Shown here: piece by piece, positions 25,423 to 34,142 of the stretch
Layout: each line of letters begins with the position of its first letter
Position numbering within the stretch: the first letter of the stretch is position 1
NCBI RefSeq assembly: GCF_946479885.1
Contig: NZ_CAMLHM010000001.1
Span: 310,001-374,000, forward strand
Length of the DNA: 64,000 bases
Origin: an uncultured Devosia sp.
GTDB taxonomy: Bacteria > Pseudomonadota > Alphaproteobacteria > Rhizobiales > Devosiaceae
Reading direction: 5' to 3'
Made by a program: the position numbers and the translations under genes
Notes under the pieces: model-generated
What the model was told of the DNA's origin: nothing
Seen by the model: only the letters and a program-made list of their open reading frames with translations
Databases searched by the model: none

Positions 25423-26174
25423 GTTCGGCCACGATAGACGGCGGTACGAAGCTCGTTGGCGTAGTGGTCCAGGGCCGGCATCCCGCAGGCTTCGGCCGCA
25501 GCGATTTCGGACTCGATGTCGTAGGGAACGCGAGCGAAATGCAGCGACCAGGGGTGTTCGGACGCGGCGCCGAACCGGCCTTCGAGGACCGCGTAACATG
25601 CAACCGGAATGTCGAGGGGATTACCGACACTGCCGGCATTGAAGAGCGTGCGATGCTCGAAGTTCAGCGTGTAGGCGCCGTGGATGTCGCCGTAGCCCAC
25701 GATGTCGGGTTCGAGTCCGAAGCCGGTGAACGCCGTGTTGCTGAACATCGCGTGGTGGTCGGCGCGCGCCGCTGTTGCATGGACGCGGTGGTAGATGCCG
25801 ACCTGGCTGGCGTGAAAGAGCCGCACCCGGCGGCCGCTCAGCAGGAAGTCATGGCTGCCAGGCAACGCCGCCAGATAGGCGAGCCGTTCGGGGCCGAGCT
25901 GACTGCGGTGCCATTGGAGAACTGGCTGCGCATCAGCCTCGCCTTGCGCGACCAGATGATCCCAATTGCCCTGTATGGTGATTTCGCAGACCTGCCGGCA
26001 GCGATCGACAACGGCCGCAGAGCGCGGCCCCTTGCCGACCAGATCACCCAGGTTGAATATTCGGGTAATGCCCGACGAGGCGATATGCGACAGCACCGCT
26101 TCGAGCGCGGTCAGATTGCCATGAATATCGGAGAGAATGGCGATGCGCTCGGCGATGGCCAGAGGCTGGGTCAT
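25419..26174 (-). CDS. Metallophosphoesterase family protein
   Basis: This 251-residue protein belongs to the calcineurin-like phosphoesterases of the YfcE/MJ0936 type. The metal-site motifs are SDIHGN (about 15-20), NLGDLVGKGP, GNWDHL and GDIHGAYTL, with an RTLFNAGSVGNP block. It probably hydrolyses phosphomonoesters or cyclic dinucleotides; the substrate cannot be told. It is a single gene, overlapping pcm by 4 bp at their ends. Confidence 0.85.
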   Translation of the reverse strand: MTQPLAIAERIAILSDIHGNLTALEAVLSHIASSGITRIFNLGDLVGKGPRSAAVVDRCRQVCEITIQGNWDHLVAQGEADAQPVLQWHRSQLGPERLAYLAALPGSHDFLLSGRRVRLFHASQVGIYHRVHATAARADHHAMFSNTAFTGFGLEPDIVGYGDIHGAYTLNFEHRTLFNAGSVGNPLDIPVACYAVLEGRFGAASEHPWSLHFARVPYDIESEIAAAEACGMPALDHYANELRTAVYRGRT

Positions 26175-26290
26175 GGGCGCGTTCCGCTGTGGCAGGGCCC
26201 TCCGTAATAGCCAGCCAGACCAAGCTCACGCAACGGGGCGTGTTTACGCGGACTTTGCGTGTTCGCCGTCGCCACTCCAATCCCGACCTC

Positions 26291-26370
26291 ATCCCGGCTT
26301 TGAGCCGGGATTGTCTCATCCACGTTACGGCGGCGAGATTTCAGGATGGGCCCCGGCTCAAGGCCGGGGC
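26291..26370. repeat. Intergenic hairpin pair, CCCGGCT family
   Basis: Two stem-loops: TCCCGGCT/AGCCGGGA (26292-26310) and CCCCGGC/GCCGGGG (26351-26369), separated by about 40 nt. They lie in the 230-bp gap between the phosphoesterase promoter and the end of the FixJ-like gene. This is a REP-like element of a type common in alphaproteobacteria; it could also act as a terminator for the FixJ-like gene. Confidence 0.6.
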
Positions 26371-26404
26371 GACATCGAGGGTGTGGCTATTGCGGATTGC
26401 CCGC

Positions 26405-27040
26405 TCAGCTCGTCAGCACGATGCGCATCAAGTCCGCGGTGTTGCGCGCCCCCAGTTTTTCCATGACGCGGGCCCGGTGGACCTCGATGGTGCGCGGGGA
26501 AATTCCCAGCTCTCGGCCGGCTTCCTTGTTGGATTGACCGTTGGTGATGAGCTGCAGCACTTCGCGTTCGCGCGGGGTGAGTTGGGCGAAGCCGCGGACT
26601 TCGATGGGTCGTCGCCCCCCTTGCATGGCGCCCAGATGCACATCGCGGCGCAACGCGTCGCGTACGCTGCCCAGCAGATGCTCGGTATCGATGGGCTTGG
26701 AGATGACGTCGGAGGCGCCCAGCTTCATCGCGGTCACCGCCGCCTCGAGCTGGGGCGTATCGGCCAGCATGAAGACCGGTGTCCCGGTTCGGGTGCCCTT
26801 GATGCGCCGCAGCAGCCCCAGGCCGCTTTCCTCACCCAGAAGCAGGTTGATCACGACAATATCGGGCCGCCGCCGCTCGATGGCTGCGGTGAAGTGAGCC
26901 GGTTCCAACGAGAATGTGGTCTGAAAGCCTTCAAGGCGAAACAGTACGCTCAAGGCTTCGCAGGTCGTGGGGTCCGTGTCCACGATGTGGATCAGCCGGT
27001 CGCGATTGAGGAAGGAATGATAGAAGATCTCGTCGCTCAT
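26405..27040 (-). CDS. FixJ-like LuxR regulator with non-canonical receiver
   Basis: This 211-residue protein has a receiver domain (about 15-128) and a C-terminal LuxR helix-turn-helix (LTPREREVLQLITNGQSNKE at about 146-165, then ELGISPRTIEVHRARVMEKL). The phospho-acceptor Asp is replaced by Asn65 in DIVVINLLLGEESG. The acidic pair reads VDTDP, and the switch Thr/Ser position is Ala in VFMLADTP, while the conserved Lys is kept (VISKPID). It is therefore likely a pseudo-receiver regulated by something other than phosphorylation. The ATG at 27040 has AGAGGG upstream. A PAS hybrid kinase lies 850 bp away, beyond mscL. Confidence 0.87.
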   Translation of the reverse strand: MSDEIFYHSFLNRDRLIHIVDTDPTTCEALSVLFRLEGFQTTFSLEPAHFTAAIERRRPDIVVINLLLGEESGLGLLRRIKGTRTGTPVFMLADTPQLEAAVTAMKLGASDVISKPIDTEHLLGSVRDALRRDVHLGAMQGGRRPIEVRGFAQLTPREREVLQLITNGQSNKEAGRELGISPRTIEVHRARVMEKLGARNTADLMRIVLTS

Positions 27041-27204
27041 ATTGCCCTCTGCCCGGTGGCAAATTTCGCTTGCGCGCCTTTCTGGCGACAAGGCTTCGCC
27101 AGTCGCTGAGCTACTGCTGGCAACCGCGATACCGATGCCCCCCGGCGGATCGCAACGGTAATTTGCACTAGGTGTTCGTGCCGTCCGATATGGACAATAC
27201 GTAG

Positions 27205-27253
27205 GATGAACTACCTACACAATAGGCTTATTTACCTATTGTTGATTTGTCAA
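27205..27253 (-). promoter_or_regulatory. Dyad-rich promoter region of the FixJ-like gene
   Basis: Reading the minus strand, TTGACA (27253-27248) is a possible -35. It is followed by the perfect inverted repeat CAATAGG-N8-CCTATTG (27220-27241), which would cover the spacer and -10. A further dyad GTAG/CTAC lies just downstream. The AT-rich character contrasts with the surroundings. A repressor or self-binding site is plausible. Confidence 0.4.
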
Positions 27254-27284
27254 CGGACGTTCGTCCTAGAGCCGAAAATTGCCC

Positions 27285-27719
27285 TCAGCGCGGATTGGCG
27301 CGCAAGGCGTCGCGGATCTCGGTGAGCAGCACTTCTTCCTTGCTGGGTGCCGGTGTGGTGGCGACGGGCTCGGCCGCAGCCTGGCGCTTCATGCGGTTGA
27401 TGCCCTTGACCACCAGGAACAGCACGAAGGCGATGATGGTGAACTTGACCACCGCATTGATGAAGACGCCGATATTGAGCGTGGCAACACCAGCTTCCTT
27501 TGCTGCCGCTACAGATGGGACGGCAACGTCATTGGGGTTGGACAAGACGATGAAGAGATTGGAGAAATCGATACCACCGATGATCAGGCCGATGATCGGC
27601 ATGAAGATGTCGTCGACAATGGAGGAGACGATGGCGCCGAAAGCGGCACCGATGATCACGCCGATGGCGAGATCGATCATGTTGCCCTTGATGGCAAAAT
27701 CCCGGAATTCCTTGAACAT
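27285..27719 (-). CDS. mscL: Large-conductance mechanosensitive channel MscL
   Basis: This inner-membrane channel opens under membrane tension to release solutes during hypo-osmotic shock. It has 144 residues with the MscL N-terminus [22 protein letters not shown]1 ([18 protein letters not shown]), the periplasmic loop and TM2 ([20 protein letters not shown]), then a charged C-terminal bundle. A much longer in-frame extension upstream is rejected, since family members start exactly at this Met. Confidence 0.95.
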   Translation of the reverse strand: MFKEFRDFAIKGNMIDLAIGVIIGAAFGAIVSSIVDDIFMPIIGLIIGGIDFSNLFIVLSNPNDVAVPSVAAAKEAGVATLNIGVFINAVVKFTIIAFVLFLVVKGINRMKRQAAAEPVATTPAPSKEEVLLTEIRDALRANPR

Positions 27720-27890
27720 GGTCGGCCAACCCCTCTTGCTGGTTTCCGTCGATTCAAGACGGCCGCAACCGCGGTAGCCGAGCATTGATGACTGCGCCGG
27801 CAAATGCAATGGGTCGAGAGTTGGTCTTGCACCGTTGCGATGGCGGGCCGATAGTCCCGGCGCGCCCGAAAGCCCAGGATCGCAAACCCG

Positions 27891-29513
27891 ATGTCGGCCC
27901 ATAGCCACGACGCAGCCAACAGCCTCAAGCAGGCGATCGATCATATTCCGCAAGGCATTGCCGTGTTCGATGCCGGTTTGCGGCTCGTGACCTCGAACAG
28001 CCGCTACAATTCGCTGCTGGCGCTGCCCGATCAGCTGGTCAGGCCGGGAACGCCGCTGTTCGACATCGCGCTGTTTCTGGGGGATCGCGGCGACTTTGGC
28101 AGCGGCGACGCGGCGCGCCTTGCCATCGAGCGCATCAACCTGCTGACGGCCTCGCCGACCACCGTGACCCAACGCCTGGGCAATGCCGGGCAGACGCTGG
28201 AATTTCATTCAAGCCGCCTGCCCGATGGTGGACTGGTCATCAGCTTTTCCGACGTCACCGCCCGCGTGCGCGCGGAGCGGGAACTGGCCGGGATGAACCA
28301 GTCGCTGGAGCAGCGGGTGGAGGAGCGCACGGCGGCGCTGACGCGCGTCAATGCCGAACTCGAAAGCGCTCGCGCCAAGGCCGACGCGGCCAACCACGAC
28401 AAGACGCGCTTCCTTGCCGCCGCCAGCCACGACCTGCTGCAGCCGCTCAACGCGGCGCGCCTCTATACCTCGACGCTGATCGAGCGGGCAAAGTTGACGG
28501 GCCTGGCCGATCTCGCCAATTCCATCGAGGCTTCGCTGACCGCGGTCGAGGACATTATGGGCGCGTTGCTCGACATTTCGCGCATCGACAGCGGCGCCCT
28601 CAAGCCGGCCCCTGCCCCGGTGGCCGGACAGGACCTGCTCAAGAAGATCGAGGTGGAATTCGGCCCCATGGCGCGCGAGCGCAATATCTCGCTGCGCATC
28701 GTGGCGACCGACGCCACCATCATGGTCGACCGCATGCTGGTGGGCCGCATCGTGCAGAACCTGGTCAGCAACGCCATCAAATATACCCAGCCGGGCGGCA
28801 AGGTGCTGGTCGGGCTGCGCCGTCGCGGTAACCGGATGCGGCTCGACGTGATCGATACGGGCATCGGCTTCAACAAGGACCAGCATCGCCTGCTGTTTGC
28901 GGAGTTCTCGCGGCTCGAACGCGGGGCCCGCATGGCGCAGGGCCTGGGGCTCGGCCTTTCCATCGTGCAGCGCCTGGTGACCGCGCTGGGACTGACGCTG
29001 GAACTGGACAGCAAGGAAGGCCGCGGCTCGCGTTTCTCGCTGTTCCTGCCGGCAACGCGCACGATCCGCGCGACGCCCGAGAGCAGTGCGGCGCCGGCCG
29101 AGGCCAGCTTCGGCACATTGGGCCTCAAGGTGCTGTGCGTCGACAATGAGCGAGCCATCATCGAGGCGATGGAGGGCCTGCTGCGCCATTGGGGCTGCGA
29201 CGTGCGCAGCGCCCTGTCGCTCAAGCAGATCGACCGCGAGCGACTGCTGGAGGGCTGGTATCCGGATCTGGTGCTGATGGATTACCACCTCGATCAGACA
29301 TCGGGCCTCGATGCCATCGAGTGGCTGCGGCACAATCTGGGCGGCCACCTGCCGGCGGCGCTGGTGACGGCCGATCGCAGCCCGGCGGTACGGGCGCTGG
29401 CCGAGGAACGCGGCATCGCGGTTGTCACCAAGCCGGTCAAACCCGCCGCGCTCCGCGCTGCGATCAGCGGGCTGGCCAATCAAAGTCGCAGTCCGGCAAA
29501 ACGCGCCGGGTGA
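27891..29513 (+). CDS. PAS-domain hybrid sensor histidine kinase/response regulator
   Basis: This 540-residue cytoplasmic sensor has an N-terminal PAS domain ([20 protein letters not shown], about 16-125), a coiled coil, a HisKA domain with His180 in [18 protein letters not shown], an HATPase ([33 protein letters not shown]) and a C-terminal receiver (about 410-530) with Asp464 in LVLMDYHLD and Lys in VTKPVKP. No membrane segment is present. The architecture is like NahK/ErcS'-type orphan hybrid kinases. No partner is adjacent; the pseudo-receiver FixJ-like gene is nearby on the other strand. Confidence 0.9.
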   Translation: MSAHSHDAANSLKQAIDHIPQGIAVFDAGLRLVTSNSRYNSLLALPDQLVRPGTPLFDIALFLGDRGDFGSGDAARLAIERINLLTASPTTVTQRLGNAGQTLEFHSSRLPDGGLVISFSDVTARVRAERELAGMNQSLEQRVEERTAALTRVNAELESARAKADAANHDKTRFLAAASHDLLQPLNAARLYTSTLIERAKLTGLADLANSIEASLTAVEDIMGALLDISRIDSGALKPAPAPVAGQDLLKKIEVEFGPMARERNISLRIVATDATIMVDRMLVGRIVQNLVSNAIKYTQPGGKVLVGLRRRGNRMRLDVIDTGIGFNKDQHRLLFAEFSRLERGARMAQGLGLGLSIVQRLVTALGLTLELDSKEGRGSRFSLFLPATRTIRATPESSAAPAEASFGTLGLKVLCVDNERAIIEAMEGLLRHWGCDVRSALSLKQIDRERLLEGWYPDLVLMDYHLDQTSGLDAIEWLRHNLGGHLPAALVTADRSPAVRALAEERGIAVVTKPVKPAALRAAISGLANQSRSPAKRAG

Positions 29514-29523
29514 TCCTGCCACG

Positions 29524-29611
29524 CCCTCGTCCTTCGACAGGCTCAGGATGAGGGCTGCTTGAAAATCCCAGTAGACCTCATGGTGAGCCTGTCGAACCAC
29601 GAGGTCGTGGC
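29524..29611. repeat. Two-unit GTCGAA palindromic repeat, copy 2
   Basis: Unit CCTCGTCCTTCGACAGGC...GATGAGG (29526-29552) is followed by unit GACCTCATGGTGAGCCTG...CACGAGGTC (29574-29607). These are the same two unit types as at 19.94 and 43.84 kb in another arrangement. It fills the gap between the hybrid kinase and the DGPF gene. Confidence 0.75.
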
Positions 29612-29677
29612 AACATGTCGAATCCCGCCCTCGCTATTCGATAAGCTTCCGGTACAACCACAACCGGAGGATTTTCC

Positions 29678-30019
29678 ATGCGCTATCTCTGCCTCGTCTG
29701 CTTCGACAACACCGCCATCGATACGCTGCCGCCGGGGGAATGGGATACCATCGTCCGCGACTCGCAGGCCTATGACCGTGAACTCATGGAGCGCGGCCAC
29801 TTTGTCGCCGCCGAGGCACTAATGTCGCCCGATACGGCGACCACGGTCCGCATGCGCCAGGGCAAGATGACTGCCACCGATGGCCCCTTCGCCGAACTCA
29901 AGGAACAGGTTGCCGGCTTCATCCTCATCGAAGCGGCAGACCTCAACGAGGCCATGCGCATCGGCGCCAATATTCCGCTGGCCCGCATCGGCTGCGTCGA
30001 AGTACGGCCGGTGATGTGA
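29678..30019 (+). CDS. YCII/DGPF-domain protein, ECF42 partner
   Basis: This 113-residue protein carries the DGPF motif (TDGPFAELKEQVAGFILIEA at about 67-86), which defines the YCII-related family found next to ECF42 sigma factors. The start is MRYLCLVCFDN, with CCGGAGG upstream. Its stop overlaps the GTG start of the sigma factor by 3 bases (GTGA). Its molecular function is not established; it is usually the main target of the adjacent sigma factor. Confidence 0.88.
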   Translation: MRYLCLVCFDNTAIDTLPPGEWDTIVRDSQAYDRELMERGHFVAAEALMSPDTATTVRMRQGKMTATDGPFAELKEQVAGFILIEAADLNEAMRIGANIPLARIGCVEVRPVM

Positions 30020-31221
30020 GCGAGGCCGCTGCCGCCATCGAGGCCGTCTATCGGGCCGAAGCGCCCCGCGTATTGGCGACGCTCATTCGCCTGTTGGGTG
30101 GCTTCGACCGGGCAGAGGAAGCGCTACACGACGCCTGGCTCGCCGCGCTCGACAGCTGGCCGCGCAAGGGCGTGCCGGCCAATCCACGCGCCTGGCTGGT
30201 GTCGGCTGGCCGATTCAAGGCGATCGACCGCATTCGGCGCGAGGCCCGGTTCAACGCGGCCAGCGCGCAGCTGGTGCAGCAGATCGAACTGGCCGCCGAG
30301 CCGGAGGATGACGATGCACCCGCTATTGCCGACGACCAGCTCCGCCTGATCTTCACCTGCTGCCACCCTGCACTGGCGCCGGACGCGCAGGTGGCGCTGA
30401 CCCTGCGTGAAGTCTGCGGCCTCACCACCGAGGAGATCGCCGCCGCTTACCTCGCCAAGCCCGTCACCATCGCCCAGCGCATCGTACGGGCCAAGGGCAA
30501 GATCCGCGATGCACGCATCCCCTATATGGTGCCCGAGCCAGACGAATTGCCTGAGCGCATCGAGACGGTGCTGCAGGTGATCTACCTGGTGTTCAACGAA
30601 GGTTACCTGGCATCATCGGGCAGCAGCGCCCTGCGCACCGACCTTTGTCTCGAGGCGATCCGGCTGGCTCGCCTGCTGGCGACGCTGATCGACGAGCCGG
30701 AGGTCCGCGGGCTGCTGGCCCTGATGCTGCTGCAGGATGCGCGCCGAACTGCCCGCGTAATCGATGGCGAGATCGTGCCGCTCGACGAGCAGGATCGCAG
30801 CCTGTGGAATTCGGCGCAGATGGCGGAGGGCCAGGCCCTGGTGCGCCAGGTCCTGGCAGGGCATTTCAGCCTCTATTCGGTGCAGGCCGCCATTGCCGCC
30901 TGCCATGGCATCGAGGGGAGCGACTGGCCGCGCATCGTGGGCTTTTACGACATGCTGCTGCGCATCGACCCATCGCCCATCGTGGCGCTCAACCGCGCCG
31001 TGGCGATCGCCATGCGCGATGGCCCGGCAGCGGGGCTGCAACTGGTCGAAGGGCTGGCCGACGGTCTGACCGACTATCGCCTGTGGCACGCCGCCCGTGC
31101 CGACCTGCTGCGGCGCCTGGCACGGGGCGATGAAGCGCGGGAGGCCTACCAAGCCGCCCTGGCGCTCACCGTACAGGCAGCGGAGCGGCGATTCCTCGAA
31201 CGGCGCCTGGCGACGCTTTAG
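30016..31221 (+). CDS. ECF-type RNA polymerase sigma factor (ECF42 group)
   Basis: This 401-residue sigma factor is about twice the length of ordinary ECFs. Region 2 lies at about 8-80 (LATLIRLLGGFDRAEEALHD, then WLVSAGRFKAIDRIRREARF) and region 4 at about 115-165 (LTLREVCGLTTEEIAAAYLA). The long C-terminal extension (FNEGYLASSG onward, with EAIRLARLLATLI and PSPIVALNRAVAIA) is the TPR-like domain that replaces an anti-sigma factor in ECF42. Coupled translation with the DGPF gene fits this group. It overlaps the convergent MATE gene by 4 bp. Confidence 0.92.
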   Translation: MSEAAAAIEAVYRAEAPRVLATLIRLLGGFDRAEEALHDAWLAALDSWPRKGVPANPRAWLVSAGRFKAIDRIRREARFNAASAQLVQQIELAAEPEDDDAPAIADDQLRLIFTCCHPALAPDAQVALTLREVCGLTTEEIAAAYLAKPVTIAQRIVRAKGKIRDARIPYMVPEPDELPERIETVLQVIYLVFNEGYLASSGSSALRTDLCLEAIRLARLLATLIDEPEVRGLLALMLLQDARRTARVIDGEIVPLDEQDRSLWNSAQMAEGQALVRQVLAGHFSLYSVQAAIAACHGIEGSDWPRIVGFYDMLLRIDPSPIVALNRAVAIAMRDGPAAGLQLVEGLADGLTDYRLWHAARADLLRRLARGDEAREAYQAALALTVQAAERRFLERRLATL

Positions 31222-32564
31222 GCCGCCGCAGCGAAGAGGCCTGCCTTCCTGCGCTCGAGCGCCCACCAGTAGATGCCGCCCCGGGCGACGAACCAGCAAT
31301 GCAGCGCGGCCCAGAGGCCCCAGTTGCCCCATACCGGCTGCAGCGCCAGGGCCGCGACCAGGAACACGACCAGCGAGACCACCATGCCATCGCGCATCGT
31401 GGTGTTGAGCGTGGTGCCGACCAGAATGCCGTCGAAGACGAAGGCCGGCATGAAGGTAACGGTGCAGAGGGCCGCGATGGGCAGGAAGGTCAGCGCATAG
31501 ACCTGCACCGCGGCATTGGTGGTCATCAGGCCAATGATGAAAGGGCCGCTGAGATACCAGGCAATGCCCAAGCTCAGCGTCAGGATCAGGCCCCAGAGCA
31601 TGCTGAGCTTATAGGCCTGGTCGAAGGCCGGGCGCCAATTGGCCCCCACCGCCTTGCCGGTGAGCTGTTCGGCCGCCTGGGCGATCCCGTCGAGGAAGTA
31701 GGCAACGATCATGATCAGGTTGAGCAGCACCGCATTGGCCGAGAGCGCCACCTCGCCCATGCGCGAGCCTTGTGCCGCGAACCAGGCATAGGCGCCCATC
31801 AGCGCCGCCGAGCGGATCATCAGGTCACGGCTGAGGCCCAGCATGCGCTTGATGGCCACGGCATCAAGCAGTTCGCCCGGCGCGATGTGGCGGACAATGG
31901 CGCCCAGCCCGCCATAGTGGCGCAACAACAGGCCCAGACCCACCGCCGCTGCCACCGCATGGCCGATCACGGTGCCAAGGGCCGCGCCGGGAACACCCCA
32001 GCCCAGGCCATGCACGAACCAGATGGAGAGCGTGATATCGAGCAGGTGCAGCAGCAGCTGCAGCGCCATGCCTGTCTTGGCCGAGGCGCGGCCATAGAAC
32101 CAGCCGAGCAGCGCGTAATTGACCAGCGAGAAGGGCGCCGACCAGATGCGATAGTGGAAATAGTCCGCCAGGGCAGCCGTCGCGCCGGCCTCGGGCGCCA
32201 GCAGCGTCGTTGCCAGCCACAGGATCGGCCCGCCCAGCGCGATCATCAGGATGCCAATACCGATGCCGAGCAGGATGGCCCTCACGACATGCAGCAGGCC
32301 ATCGCGCGGATCTTTCGCCCCGACCGACTGGGCCACCAGCCCCGCCGTGCCGATGCGCAGGAAATAGGCGAGCGAGAAGATGATGTCGAACAGCAGCGCG
32401 CCAAGTACCAGCCCGCCCAGCAGGCCCGCATCGCCCAGGCGGCCGATGACGGTTATGTCGACGATGCCGACCAGCGGCTCGGTGATGAAGGCGACCGAGG
32501 CCGGCAGTGCCATTTTCCACACATCGGCGTGACGCACGGTGAAGGGATGCTGGAGACGGGACAT
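31218..32564 (-). CDS. MATE-family efflux transporter (DinF-like)
   Basis: This 448-residue inner-membrane antiporter has about twelve hydrophobic helices. The N-terminal MALPASVAFITEPLVGIVDI and ITVIGRLGDAGLLGG are typical of the DinF branch of MATE exporters. The start is ATG 32564 (MSRLQHPF). A longer frame begins in a palindromic repeat, giving the familiar spurious REIPAFAGMT peptide, and is rejected. Substrate unknown. Confidence 0.9.
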   Translation of the reverse strand: MSRLQHPFTVRHADVWKMALPASVAFITEPLVGIVDITVIGRLGDAGLLGGLVLGALLFDIIFSLAYFLRIGTAGLVAQSVGAKDPRDGLLHVVRAILLGIGIGILMIALGGPILWLATTLLAPEAGATAALADYFHYRIWSAPFSLVNYALLGWFYGRASAKTGMALQLLLHLLDITLSIWFVHGLGWGVPGAALGTVIGHAVAAAVGLGLLLRHYGGLGAIVRHIAPGELLDAVAIKRMLGLSRDLMIRSAALMGAYAWFAAQGSRMGEVALSANAVLLNLIMIVAYFLDGIAQAAEQLTGKAVGANWRPAFDQAYKLSMLWGLILTLSLGIAWYLSGPFIIGLMTTNAAVQVYALTFLPIAALCTVTFMPAFVFDGILVGTTLNTTMRDGMVVSLVVFLVAALALQPVWGNWGLWAALHCWFVARGGIYWWALERRKAGLFAAAA

Positions 32565-32610
32565 GGGAGAATCGAGATGTGGCAGGAGCTTAGACCCTAA
32601 CCACCGGGTC

Positions 32611-32687
32611 ATTCCCGCGAAAGCGGGAATCTCCCTGCTGTTCGCCACACCCATCGCGTTTCCCTCGGGCTTGACCCGAGGGAAACG
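32611..32687. repeat. Intergenic hairpin pair, GCGAAAGCGGGAAT family
   Basis: ATTCCCGC/GCGGGAAT with a GAAA loop (32611-32630) and CGTTTCCCTCGGG/CCCGAGGGAAACG with loop CTTGA (32657-32687). The first is the widespread repeat whose translation gives REIPAFAGMT. The pair lies between the MATE promoter region and the end of the small-protein gene. Confidence 0.7.
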
Positions 32688-32710
32688 CCGGTGATTGCGA
32701 AGGGTATGGG

Positions 32711-32914
32711 TTACCCAGCGGCCCCCGCGCAGGCTCGCGCCGCCTCGGCTTCCACATCGCGCGGGTCGAGTGTCGCGCCGGGACTGACATTGCGCTCAAT
32801 CTCGGCGCTGATGATCACGACGCACTGCTCGAAGCCGGTGGGCTTGAGCGCTACCGCCGTGGCCACGCCGCCCGCGCCCACGAGAATGGCGATGACGATG
32901 AACGCCGTCCGCAT
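32711..32914 (-). CDS. Small exported or membrane-anchored protein
   Basis: The 67-residue product has an N-terminal hydrophobic segment (MRTAFIVIAILVGAGGVATA) and a short polar tail with two cysteines. It starts directly after the kinase stop (TAGATG) as the last gene of the DUF6460-kinase unit. No family is recognised. Confidence 0.55.
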   Translation of the reverse strand: MRTAFIVIAILVGAGGVATAVALKPTGFEQCVVIISAEIERNVSPGATLDPRDVEAEAARACAGAAG

Positions 32915-33586
32915 CTAGCGCTCCACATCCATTGAGATGACCACATCGGCCCGATCCTGAGACAGGCAGACCAGATCATAGTTGGGCAGGTCATTGCGCT
33001 CGATATGGGCGCGGTTGCGCTCTTCGGTGAACAGCCCCTCTTCGCCGTGACGCTTGAGCAGTCGTGCCCGCACCAGGTCGCGCGGCACATCGACAAACAC
33101 CGAATAGTCGAGCTGCGGCTTGACGCCGGCCCAGGGCCCTTCGGTCAGCAGCAGGTAGTTGCCTTCAACCACCAGGATGCGCACCTCGGGCTGTACCGTG
33201 AAGGCATCGTCGACCGTGTCCTCGATCTTGCGCGAATAGCCGGGCCCGCTGACGGGGCCGGTGGCCGCCTTGAGGTGATGGAGGAAATTGACGAAGTCGG
33301 CGCCCTCAAAGGTATGCGGCGCACCCTTGCGGTCTGTCTCGCCCATGGCTTCGAGCTTGGCGTGCTTCATATGGAAGCCATCCATGGGCACCAGCGCCGC
33401 GCTGCCCGGACGGACCGCGTTGAGCATGGTTACCAGTTCTGCCGCCAATGTCGACTTGCCAGTGCCCGGGCCGCCGGCAAAGCCGATGGCAATGCGCCGG
33501 TGGGCCTGGCTTTCCATTTCGAGGATGTGCGGTAGCAACCGCGACAGGGCGGCCTGCGGCGTCAGGCGGAGATGCTGGGGAGCCAT
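32915..33586 (-). CDS. P-loop kinase of the uridine kinase/phosphoribulokinase type
   Basis: This 223-residue cytoplasmic kinase shows Walker A GGPGTGKST (about 38-46), VPMDGFHM, LVVEGNYLLL and the lid region RLLKRHGEEGLFTEE. It belongs to the nucleoside/nucleotide kinase family related to PanK and uridine kinase; its substrate is unknown. Start is ATG 33586, overlapping the stop of the DUF6460 gene by one base (TGATG). The preceding longer frame runs through that gene and is rejected. Confidence 0.85.
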   Translation of the reverse strand: MAPQHLRLTPQAALSRLLPHILEMESQAHRRIAIGFAGGPGTGKSTLAAELVTMLNAVRPGSAALVPMDGFHMKHAKLEAMGETDRKGAPHTFEGADFVNFLHHLKAATGPVSGPGYSRKIEDTVDDAFTVQPEVRILVVEGNYLLLTEGPWAGVKPQLDYSVFVDVPRDLVRARLLKRHGEEGLFTEERNRAHIERNDLPNYDLVCLSQDRADVVISMDVER

Positions 33587-33876
33587 CAGCGCCCCTTGCT
33601 CAGGCGGATGAGCAGCCAGATCGGCACCACCAGCGCCGCGCCGGTGATGACATAGCCACCCAGGTTGCGGAACAGGCCCGCGCCATCGCGCAACGTCTCG
33701 CGCAGCACGTCGATGGCGCCGCGGATGACGCCCTGCACGTTGAGGCCAAAGACGCTCATGACGAAGCCGACCAACAGCGAGATGAAGACCAGCTTGAGCA
33801 GCACGCTGAGGGGATGTCCGCCCAGAAAGCGCTCCAGCGGGGAACGCCGCGTCTCGGTCTGGGGTTGATCGGTCAT
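33586..33876 (-). CDS. DUF6460-like small membrane protein
   Basis: This 96-residue product begins MTDQPQTETRRSPLERFLGG and has two hydrophobic helices (about 28-45 and 70-90) flanking NVQGVIRGAIDVLRETLRDG. It resembles the DUF6460 family of alphaproteobacteria. GGGAGG precedes the ATG at 33876. It heads a three-gene unit with the kinase and the small exported protein. Function unknown. Confidence 0.75.
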   Translation of the reverse strand: MTDQPQTETRRSPLERFLGGHPLSVLLKLVFISLLVGFVMSVFGLNVQGVIRGAIDVLRETLRDGAGLFRNLGGYVITGAALVVPIWLLIRLSKGR

Positions 33877-33993
33877 GCTGGCCTCCCTGTTGTGGTGATG
33901 GGGGATCATATAGGCTCGAATCTGATTTGCAGAAGGTGCTTGGTGTTCGGCGCGCGCTCAAAAGTGACTCATAAGGTCAGTCAAGCACCACTC

Positions 33994-34130
33994 CTCCTTC
34001 TCCCCTTGAGGGAGAAGGTGCCCGAAGGGCGGATGAGGGGTTTCCTGCCGCAGACATTGTGCTCGGCGATTGAACCCCTCACCCGTCTCGGCCTGCGGCC
34101 GATCCACCCTCTCCCTCAAGGGGAGAGGGG
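33994..34130. repeat. Palindromic intergenic repeat, CTTGAGGG family, copy 2
   Basis: The left unit CCTTCTCCC-CTTGA-GGGAGAAGG (33996-34018) is a perfect hairpin, followed by the sequence TGCCCGAAGGGCGGATGAGG. The right unit CCCTCTCCC-TCAA-GGGGAGAGGG ends at 34130, only 12 bases before the helicase start. A near-identical left half occurs at 37.35 kb. Confidence 0.75.
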
Positions 34131-34142
34131 AGACCCTGGGGA

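Noticed and set aside
27720..28208. Upstream extension of mscL
   Set aside because: It overlaps the divergent histidine kinase and MscL proteins begin at MFKEF.
31299..32600. 433-codon plus-strand frame opposite the MATE gene
   Set aside because: The minus strand encodes a typical 12-helix transporter; the plus frame is polar, His/Gln/Arg-rich and lacks a ribosome site.
32565..32654. N-terminal extension of the MATE protein (REIPAFAGMT)
   Set aside because: This peptide is the well-known false translation of a palindromic repeat. The gene starts at 32564.
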